In this document: one piece after another, positions 31,337-36,681 of the stretch
How positions within the stretch are numbered: position 1 is the stretch's first letter
How the letters are laid out: every line of letters starts with the position of its first letter
Virus record (IMG/VR): IMGVR_UViG_3300030099_002876
Location: 1-36,681 of that record
Direction: 5' to 3' (one strand)
DNA length: 36,681 bases
From: a virus
Position numbers and translations under genes: made by a program
Notes under the pieces: model-generated
Database searches by the model: none
Told to the model about the DNA's origin: nothing
The model's input: the letters and a program-made list of their open reading frames with translations, nothing else

Positions 31337-31567
31337 ATGATTAACATTGTCCCCGAACAAAAATCAAAGCGTTTACCTGGGTTGATTGAGATCCTCAGCA
31401 ACAAGGCACACACCAAGACCCGTGCCAAGGACATTGCAGAATCGAAGTGTGACCGTGGTGAGCCGTTGTTGATTCAGGTTGATGAGTACGGGAAGACTCG
31501 GTATCTTGCGGCACAGCTCACGTTGGTCCCCGGCTCCCGTGGATCTGTTACGATACCCGCAGATTAG
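31337..31567 (+). CDS. Early hypothetical protein 10
   Basis: 76 residues: SKRLPGLIEILSNKAHTKTR, then AESKCDRGEPLLIQVDEYGK and TRYLAAQLTLVPGS. No family is recognised. The base composition is closer to that of the integrase and polymerase than to the earlier small genes. A start element (GAAAGGATGCACAG) precedes ATG 31337. Confidence 0.74.
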   Translation: MINIVPEQKSKRLPGLIEILSNKAHTKTRAKDIAESKCDRGEPLLIQVDEYGKTRYLAAQLTLVPGSRGSVTIPAD

Positions 31568-31643
31568 TGCATCTCTTTCTCCTCCGGTGGGGGTGCGACC
31601 ACCTAAAAACGCACGCCTCTTTACTACACTGAAAGGATTAAGA

Positions 31644-32648
31644 ATGCCGATCATCCTTCGCGGCGAAAAATTTCAGGTTACGGTTCACCGTAACCGCAAG
31701 CGTTACCGAAGAACATTTACAGATCATCAAGAAGCAAAGGTATGGGAGGCGCAGGCCGTTGCCGACTTGGTTGCGGGGAAGCTCCCCGACCTTGGCGAGA
31801 CTCGCGGAACTTCTAGTCCCCGCACGGTGCAAGAGCTTGCGTGGCATACCTACCGCACGGAGTGGTCGGGAACCCCCAGCGACGACAAGGCGCAGATCAA
31901 CATCAACCAGTTGATTGATGCTTTGGGTTCCGACACTTTGATTCAAGATGTTAATGCTTCCTTGATTGATGCGGCGAAGTTGTCATGGAAGGCTCGCGGC
32001 AACGCCCCCGGTACAATCAATCGCAAGTTGTCTTGCCTCTCCAAGATTCTCAGCAAAGCTATGGACATGGGGATCATCGACGAGAAGCCGAAGCTGACCA
32101 AGGAGAAGGAGCCACCCAGTAGGATCAGGTGGTACACCGATCAAGAAAAGGTGGCGATCTCGGAGGCCCTGAAGGAACTCGGTTACGACCGCTACGTTGG
32201 CTTGGTTGAGGTGCTGATGGGGACGGGGCTGCGGTGTGGAGAGCTTTTCCGCTTGCAGCCCAGGGATATCCAAGGCAACCTGATTGTTGTGGAAATCAAC
32301 AAGTCGGCGTGGCCTCGTTCGGTGCCGATGACGAAGCGAGTTCGCACCGTTATCAATCGGGAACTCTCCGCAATGGCTCGGGATCAGGAAACCCTTTGGG
32401 GGTGGACGACATACGAGAAGTTCTCCCGAGTCTGGAACGAGGCTCGCGGTGCTTTGGGGTGGAGCGATGATCCGCAGGCTATCCCCCACGCCTGTAGGCA
32501 CACTTTTATCACGAACCTTGTACAGCGCGGAGTCTCCATGCCGGTGATTCAAAAGCTCGCAGGTCACAGGTCCATCACGATGACTATGAAGTATGCTCAC
32601 CTGGGTTCCCAGGATCTGGAGGGAGCCATCTCAGCGTTGGAGGGTTGA
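31644..32648 (+). CDS. int: Tyrosine recombinase / integrase
   Basis: 334 residues. An N-terminal arm-binding region (ILRGEKFQVTVHRNRKRYRR) is followed by a SAM-like core-binding domain (TVQELAWHTYRTEWSG to INRKLSCLSKILSKA) and the catalytic domain. Catalytic residues visible are Arg197 (GTGLRCGELF), His282 and Arg285 (HACRHTF), His308 (LAGHRS) and Tyr317 (MKYAH). It would integrate the phage at the attP probably lying in the tRNA four bases downstream. The frame is open to 31479, but ATG 31644 follows GAAAGGA and begins the recognisable domain. Its place before RNA polymerase matches integrase-bearing cyano- and pelagiphage podoviruses. Confidence 0.93.
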   Translation: MPIILRGEKFQVTVHRNRKRYRRTFTDHQEAKVWEAQAVADLVAGKLPDLGETRGTSSPRTVQELAWHTYRTEWSGTPSDDKAQININQLIDALGSDTLIQDVNASLIDAAKLSWKARGNAPGTINRKLSCLSKILSKAMDMGIIDEKPKLTKEKEPPSRIRWYTDQEKVAISEALKELGYDRYVGLVEVLMGTGLRCGELFRLQPRDIQGNLIVVEINKSAWPRSVPMTKRVRTVINRELSAMARDQETLWGWTTYEKFSRVWNEARGALGWSDDPQAIPHACRHTFITNLVQRGVSMPVIQKLAGHRSITMTMKYAHLGSQDLEGAISALEG

Positions 32649-32652
32649 CGTG

Positions 32653-32735
32653 GTGGGCGTGGCGAAATCGGCAAACGCACAAGACTTAAAATCTTGCGAC
32701 CCTTGGTCTTACGGGTTCGAGTCCCGTCGCCCACA
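32653..32735 (+). tRNA. tRNA-Leu (anticodon UAA), probable attP
   Basis: A complete cloverleaf: acceptor GTGGGCG with CGCCCAC (7 of 7), D-arm GCG/CGC, anticodon stem CAAGA/TCTTG with loop CTTAAAA (anticodon TAA at 32687-32689), long variable arm (class II), T-arm ACGGG-TTCGAGT-CCCGT and discriminator A32735. The CCA end is not encoded. It directly follows the integrase gene, the usual arrangement for an attP that restores the host tRNA after integration. Confidence 0.93.
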
Positions 32736-32769
32736 CTAATTTACAATTTTTTGTAGTATAAAGCGGAGC

Positions 32770-32793
32770 TGTGACGATAAGGATGTTGTCACA
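32770..32793 (+). promoter_or_regulatory. Inverted repeat upstream of RNA polymerase
   Basis: TGTGAC (32770-32775) and GTCACA (32788-32793) are perfect inverted copies with a 12-base spacer containing AAGGATG. It ends 17 bases before the RNA polymerase start. It could be an operator or a leader hairpin. The gap 32736-32810 also has a small TACAA-TTTT-TTGTA hairpin right after the tRNA. Confidence 0.45.
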
Positions 32794-32810
32794 AAAATAG
32801 GGATGCACGG

Positions 32811-35192
32811 ATGCGTCAATCTGATTTAGATTCAGAGATGATTGAGTTGGGCCGAGACCGATATTGGTCGAAGGTCAATCGCGGACAAAACGATCAGATG
32901 GAAACATACTCCCCAGTCGCTAAGCGGCTGCTGGGTGAATCCATCATCAGACTGCAAGAAACCATCGAGTTCTGGTGCCACAACGCGAGGACGGGGCCGG
33001 GGCGTAAGCATCGGTGTTTAGAGTACATCGAGCTGCTGCCGTCTGATCTGGTTGCGGCGTTGACGGCTCGCACGGTACTCGATGGCATCTCGATGCGCCG
33101 GACGTTGACCGCGATCAGCATTCGGCTAGGCCAGTACCTAGAAGATGAATACCGATTCCGAAAAATTCAGGAAGAGGAGCCGGAGCTTTGGAAATCTTTG
33201 TTCAACCGAACGAAAAAGCACGGTGGGTACGTTCAGAAGCGAAGGTTCATCCATAAGTCTGCGAAGGCGGCGGGTGTGGTACTTCCCAGGTGGACGGGGA
33301 AGGTTGCTTGTTCTGTCGGGTTGGTGTTGGTGGAGTTGATGAAGGAGGCCACGGGTCTCATCGAGATCAAGACCATCAACACGTTGTTCAACCGCAGCAC
33401 AACGATGGTGATGGCGACCGATGATCTGTTGGATTGGATCAAGAAGGCTCACGGTCACCATGAAATCTTGTCTCCCGTGTTCCTACCTACCGTGGTGAAG
33501 CCGATGCCGTGGCAGTCGATATACATCGGGGGCTATCACTCGGATGAGGTCCGTCGGCGGCCACTCGTAAAGTCTTACGACAAGAAATTTTTGGAGGAGT
33601 TGAACAACACCGACATGCCAGCTGTGTACGAGTGCTTGGGGCATGAGCAGGACACGGCTTGGAGGATTAACGAGGAGGTGCTGAAATGTGTGCGGCACGC
33701 TTACGACCACAACCACCAAGTCGGCGGACTCCCTACCAACCAAGACCACGATCTTCCTGATCGCCCCGATGACTGGGAGGACCCCGTTCAGCAGAAGCTG
33801 TGGAGACGACACGCGGCTGAGATCCATCGCCTTAACAACGGGGACCGCTCCAAGCGACTGCAACTCGGAAAGATTTTATATCTTGCTGAAAAGTTCAAAG
33901 GCCGTCCCATTTGGTTTCCGAAGCAATGTGATTTTCGCGGACGCACTTACGATATCCCAAGCCCTTTGAATTGTCAGGGTTGTTCGGTTGCGAAAGCACT
34001 CTTGGAGTTTTCAGAGGGTGACCCGATAGAGAATCAGAACGATGCGAACTGGTTAGCGGTTCAAGCTGCAAACACCTGGGGCCACGATAAGAAAACCTTC
34101 GACTACCGGGTGAAGTGGGTGTGGGAAAACGAGGATCTATTCCGACGGATTGCGAAAGATCCATTAGGGTACACCCAGTGGAAGGATGCTGATGAGCCTT
34201 GGGAGTTCTTAGCGGTTGCGATGGACATCGGAAGGTTTCTGGAGCAGGGCTATGGCTATGTATCACGAACTGCGGTGGCCCAAGACGCTTCCAATCAAGG
34301 CTTACAAATTTATGCGTTGCTTCTCCGCGATGAAGAGGCGGCGCGTAATACCAATGTATTACCGAGCAATACCCCCCAAGATTTATATGCGATGGTGGCT
34401 CAACGAGTTATTGACCTGTTGAAGAACACCTCCAACGATTACAACGACGGCTGGCTTTCTTTTGGAATTACTAGAGCTACCACGAAAAGGCAGACGATGG
34501 TACTTCCATACGGATCTACCAAGCAGAGTTGTAAGGAGTACACCATCGAATGGTTCCAAGAAATGTTGACGAGGCGTGGTGTGGTGAACCCATTCGATGA
34601 GGTGTTTAAGCCCTGCATCTACTTGTCGGATCTGATCTGGGATTCCATTGGTGATGTTGTTTCCTCCGCACGGGTTGGCATGGATTGGCTTAGAAATGTC
34701 GCACGCATTTGCATGGAAAACAAAGTTAACCCAATGTGGACCTCGCCGTCTGGATTCCTGGTCAAGCAGCTATATGAAAAGCAAGCGAGTTATGAGGTCA
34801 AGACCAGCATTGGTGAGAAGATTCGCAGGCACCGGCTGCAATACGGCAGGGGTGAAGCAGCTCCCCGCAGGAACATCAACGGGATCAGCCCGAACTATGT
34901 TCATTCTCTTGACGCTGCTTTGAAAACCCTCACGATTAATCTCTCAGCAAGCGCGGGGGTGTCCCAGTTCGCAGCGGTACACGACTCTTTGTCCACCACC
35001 GCCAAGCACTCCGGCACACTCGCAACCGCAGTGCGACAATCCACTGTAGATATGTTCACTCCCAATTTGTTGGAAGTGTTTAGGAATCAGATCGAGTGCC
35101 AGCTTCCGGTTGGCGTGGAACTTCCCGATGTACCTGCGATGGGTAAGCTTAACATCACAAAGGTGATGGAATCGGATTACTACTTCGCGTGA
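32811..35192 (+). CDS. Single-subunit DNA-dependent RNA polymerase (T7 gp1-like)
   Basis: 793 residues (T7 gp1 has 883). Catalytic motifs are present: VAQDASNQGLQIYALLLRDE with Asp492, ATTKRQTMVLPYGS with Lys559 and Tyr567 (spacing identical to T7 Lys631/Tyr639), and FAAVHDSL with Asp725. Also ICPNYVHSLDAA-type segment as ISPNYVHSLDAALKTL and an aromatic C-terminus ending YYFA, like the T7 'foot' FAFA. It transcribes the middle and late genes from phage promoters. It is made from the early transcripts and has its own start element. The N-terminal domain is shorter than in T7. Confidence 0.97.
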   Translation: MRQSDLDSEMIELGRDRYWSKVNRGQNDQMETYSPVAKRLLGESIIRLQETIEFWCHNARTGPGRKHRCLEYIELLPSDLVAALTARTVLDGISMRRTLTAISIRLGQYLEDEYRFRKIQEEEPELWKSLFNRTKKHGGYVQKRRFIHKSAKAAGVVLPRWTGKVACSVGLVLVELMKEATGLIEIKTINTLFNRSTTMVMATDDLLDWIKKAHGHHEILSPVFLPTVVKPMPWQSIYIGGYHSDEVRRRPLVKSYDKKFLEELNNTDMPAVYECLGHEQDTAWRINEEVLKCVRHAYDHNHQVGGLPTNQDHDLPDRPDDWEDPVQQKLWRRHAAEIHRLNNGDRSKRLQLGKILYLAEKFKGRPIWFPKQCDFRGRTYDIPSPLNCQGCSVAKALLEFSEGDPIENQNDANWLAVQAANTWGHDKKTFDYRVKWVWENEDLFRRIAKDPLGYTQWKDADEPWEFLAVAMDIGRFLEQGYGYVSRTAVAQDASNQGLQIYALLLRDEEAARNTNVLPSNTPQDLYAMVAQRVIDLLKNTSNDYNDGWLSFGITRATTKRQTMVLPYGSTKQSCKEYTIEWFQEMLTRRGVVNPFDEVFKPCIYLSDLIWDSIGDVVSSARVGMDWLRNVARICMENKVNPMWTSPSGFLVKQLYEKQASYEVKTSIGEKIRRHRLQYGRGEAAPRRNINGISPNYVHSLDAALKTLTINLSASAGVSQFAAVHDSLSTTAKHSGTLATAVRQSTVDMFTPNLLEVFRNQIECQLPVGVELPDVPAMGKLNITKVMESDYYFA

Positions 35193-35211
35193 AACTTTAA
35201 TGGAGCATGAA

Positions 35212-35817
35212 ATGCCAAAACGTCCAAAAATGACCAGCCCAAAGGGAACCGCAGTGTGGCCTTGGTTGAACGAACCGAACACACAGTTCGACGAAAACGG
35301 TGTTTACGCCGTAACCCTTCGTGTTGATGCAGAAGAGGCGGCGGGATTCATCGAAAAGTTGAAGGCTCACTTCAAAGATGAGTACCGCAATGAGTGTAAT
35401 AAGCAGAAAAAGAAGCAGTTGAAAGTAGCCGGGATGCCCTGGTCCAACCATGAAGATGATCAAGGTAACAGCACTGGATTGGTTGATTTCAAATTCAAGA
35501 CCAAAGCGAAGTACGAGTACGATGGAAAAACCATTGATAACCGGGTTGTCCTAGTTGATGGGCATCGCAATCCGTTGACGGCAACAGTCGGCGGGGGTTC
35601 AACTATTCGCGTAGGGTTTGAGCCTCATGTGTGGTTCGTTGCTTCGATGGGAATCGGGATGACCCTCAGAGTCAAGATGGTACAGGTGGTGAACCTGATC
35701 GAGTACCAAGGCGGAGGGTCCACCGATGATTATGATTTTGATATTGAAGGAGAAGCTGTGTCAGGTGCGACCACTGAGTCCGCTACAGACGGGGTGAACG
35801 ATAACTTCGATTTCTAA
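35212..35817 (+). CDS. Single-stranded DNA-binding protein (T7 gp2.5-like)
   Basis: 201 residues (T7 gp2.5 has 232). It has a basic N-terminus (MPKRPKMTSPKGTAVWPWLN), an OB-fold-like middle (VYAVTLRVD; GLVDFKFKTKAKYEYDGK; IRVGFEPHVWF) and an acidic tail ending in NDNFDF, the usual feature by which phage SSBs contact polymerase and helicase. GGAG at 35202 is correctly spaced for ATG 35212; ATG 35200 overlaps that site. Confidence 0.92.
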   Translation: MPKRPKMTSPKGTAVWPWLNEPNTQFDENGVYAVTLRVDAEEAAGFIEKLKAHFKDEYRNECNKQKKKQLKVAGMPWSNHEDDQGNSTGLVDFKFKTKAKYEYDGKTIDNRVVLVDGHRNPLTATVGGGSTIRVGFEPHVWFVASMGIGMTLRVKMVQVVNLIEYQGGGSTDDYDFDIEGEAVSGATTESATDGVNDNFDF

Positions 35818-35821
35818 AATT

Positions 35822-36178
35822 GTGGTTGCGGTGGAGCCTGTTCCCGCCAGTCGCCCCCGCGTTACAAAGTGGGGGACGTACTACGGTAAGCGTTACACCC
35901 AGTTCCGCAAGGATGCGAAAGCCGCACTGGATGCGATGGAATTGGGCGAGCCTTTTGCGGGTAGGATTTCTGTTCACTTGGAGTTTTGGTGCAAGAGGCC
36001 GAAAACTACCAAGCGGGAGACTCCACGGGGCGACATTGATAACTACATTAAAGCAATCCTGGACTCTTGCAACGCAGTTGTTTGGGATGATGACGATCAG
36101 ATAACTAAGTGCAGTGCAAAGAAGATGTTTGAAGATGAGCATGGACCCCGAATCATCATCACAATTTTTACACCATGA
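35822..36178 (+). CDS. RusA-like Holliday junction resolvase
   Basis: 118 residues: VEPVPASRPRVTKWG, then PRGDIDNYIKAILDSCNAVV and WDDDDQI. This is the RusA pattern (PVP--RPR near the start; D-DN--KA--D-LNG----DD-QV with the catalytic aspartates). It occupies the place of T7 endonuclease I (gp3), which resolves branched replication DNA before packaging. GTG 35822 is the first usual start; a non-standard ATT further up (35810) cannot be excluded, and no good ribosome site is seen. It overlaps the primase start by 44 bases. Confidence 0.86.
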   Translation: MVAVEPVPASRPRVTKWGTYYGKRYTQFRKDAKAALDAMELGEPFAGRISVHLEFWCKRPKTTKRETPRGDIDNYIKAILDSCNAVVWDDDDQITKCSAKKMFEDEHGPRIIITIFTP

Positions 36179-36681
36179 GCCGTGTCCTGCGTGTGGAAGC
36201 AAGGATAACCTGGCGAGGTACTCCGACGGACACGCTTGGTGTTTCGGCTGCAACTACCGCGAACACACTGGAGAGGTTTTGAACGTGATAGCAAAACCAA
36301 AGGATGCACGATTCATCGAGGGGGAGACATCGCCACTCCAGAGCCGGGGACTCACAGAAGCTACCTGCGGTAAATTTAACTACAAAGTTGGGGAGTTCAA
36401 CGGCAGGCACTGCCACATCGCAGCCTACCGAGGGGCGGATGGGGCGTTGGTCGGACAGAAGCTCCGCTTCCGTGACAAGTCATTTATGATGATCGGAAAG
36501 TCTTCCGGTTTATTCGGTGAGCATCTTTTCCGAGATGGTGGAAAAATGATTACGGTCACCGAGGGCGAGCTTGATTGTCTTTCCGTTAGCCAAGCCTTTG
36601 GAAACAAGTGGCCGGTGGTCTCCGTTCCTAACGGAGCCAAGGGAGCGGCGAAGGCAATAAAGAATTCGTTGGAGTTCTTGG
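36135..36681 (+). CDS. Primase-helicase, N-terminal part (T7 gp4-like)
   Basis: The start at ATG 36135 places the zinc-finger cysteines at residues 17, 20, 36 and 39 (EPCPACGS and WCFGC), exactly the numbering of T7 gp4A. LQSRGLTEATC and KLRFRDKSFMMIG follow, and then VTEGELDCLSV of the TOPRIM domain, running into bases 1-1151 across the junction. The zinc domain reads the primase recognition sequence. An internal in-frame GTG at 36285 with GGAGAGG eight bases upstream could give a short form without the zinc finger, as T7 makes gp4B. Confidence 0.95.
   Translation, partial: MSMDPESSSQFLHHEPCPACGSKDNLARYSDGHAWCFGCNYREHTGEVLNVIAKPKDARFIEGETSPLQSRGLTEATCGKFNYKVGEFNGRHCHIAAYRGADGALVGQKLRFRDKSFMMIGKSSGLFGEHLFRDGGKMITVTEGELDCLSVSQAFGNKWPVVSVPNGAKGAAKAIKNSLEFL
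36583..36681. repeat. Contig-end direct repeat (copy 2)
   Basis: Identical to bases 1-99; see the first entry. Coding sequence of the primase-helicase. Confidence 0.97.

Larger units (their letters stand above)
28542..32810 (+). repeat. Start-associated element family (AAGGATGCAC)
   Basis: A 13-16 base element with core AAGGATGCAC(AC)A ends immediately before the start codons at 28556 (variant AAGGGATGCGCTC), 29016, 29389 (degenerate), 29689, 30017, 30294, 30629, 30927, 31337, 31644 (degenerate) and 32811 (AGGGATGCACGG). AAGGA is the ribosome site; the conserved TGCACACA between it and the start is not needed for ribosome binding. Another copy lies at the DNA polymerase start (2011-2024), and a partial one inside the primase (36299-36311). 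Confidence 0.85.

Noticed and set aside
31568-31643. Terminator before the integrase (GGTGG / CCACC hairpin)
   Set aside because: Only five base pairs with an 8-base loop and no T-tract follows, so it is not convincing.
31983-32600. 205-residue reverse-strand ORF
   Set aside because: Antisense to the integrase catalytic domain; Pro/His/Arg-rich in the way typical of complement shadows.

Overview
The window is an essentially complete genome of a T7-like podovirus (Autographiviridae type). Every credible gene is on the + strand. It encodes a single-subunit T7-type RNA polymerase, the T7 replication set (SSB, primase-helicase, family A DNA polymerase, 5'-3' exonuclease) and the T7 structural series in canonical order (portal, scaffold, capsid, tubular proteins A and B, gp13 to gp16-like internal proteins, gp17-like fibre, small and large terminase). 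Bases 1-99 are repeated exactly at 36583-36681, so the contig closes into a circle of 36,582 unique bases. The cut falls inside the primase-helicase gene and is an assembly overlap, not the natural genome end. Base composition is near balanced. The small lysine-rich genes before the terminase and the integrase beside the RNA polymerase recall aquatic (cyanophage- and pelagiphage-like) podoviruses, but the host cannot be named from sequence alone.

Layout, read circularly from the probable physical terminus. (a) 27.6-28.55 kb: two nearly gene-free stretches around one small ORF. They hold a long stem-loop, an 11-bp tandem array, a long inverted repeat around a pyrimidine tract, a pseudoknot-capable segment and an intrinsic terminator. 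This is where the terminal repeat and packaging signals of a T7-like phage are expected. (b) 28.5-31.6 kb: ten small early genes, driven by three near-identical host sigma70-type promoters. Almost every gene is preceded by a stereotyped start-associated element (AAGGATGCAC), and several are followed by a GGCC hairpin. (c) 31.6-35.2 kb: tyrosine integrase, a complete tRNA-Leu(UAA) four bases after it (likely attP), then the phage RNA polymerase. (d) 35.2 kb through the junction to 5.5 kb: SSB, RusA-like resolvase, primase-helicase, invertebrate-type lysozyme-like endolysin, small HTH protein, DNA polymerase, LAGLIDADG homing endonuclease, exonuclease and small conserved genes. (e) 5.5-10 kb: portal, scaffold, a three-gene membrane-protein cassette and the major capsid protein, closed by a terminator like T7 T-phi. 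(f) 10-23.5 kb: tail, internal virion and fibre proteins. (g) 23.5-27.6 kb: holin/XhlA-like protein, a paralogous pair of small proteins, a run of very basic small proteins, and the terminases.

The likely programme starts with host RNA polymerase on the early promoters, making the early proteins, integrase and phage RNA polymerase. The phage polymerase then transcribes replication and morphogenesis genes. The integrase plus tRNA points to a temperate option. No classical repressor is recognisable.

The most notable features are the repeated start-associated element and hairpin system of the early region, the pseudoknot and helically phased repeats at the presumed terminus, a putative HExxH metallopeptidase motif in the gp16-like ejection protein, an i-type lysozyme-like endolysin, a LAGLIDADG endonuclease at the T7 gene 5.3 position, a beta-sandwich insertion in the tail nozzle, and a membrane-protein cassette between scaffold and capsid. 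Names rest on motif recognition from memory; no database search was run.
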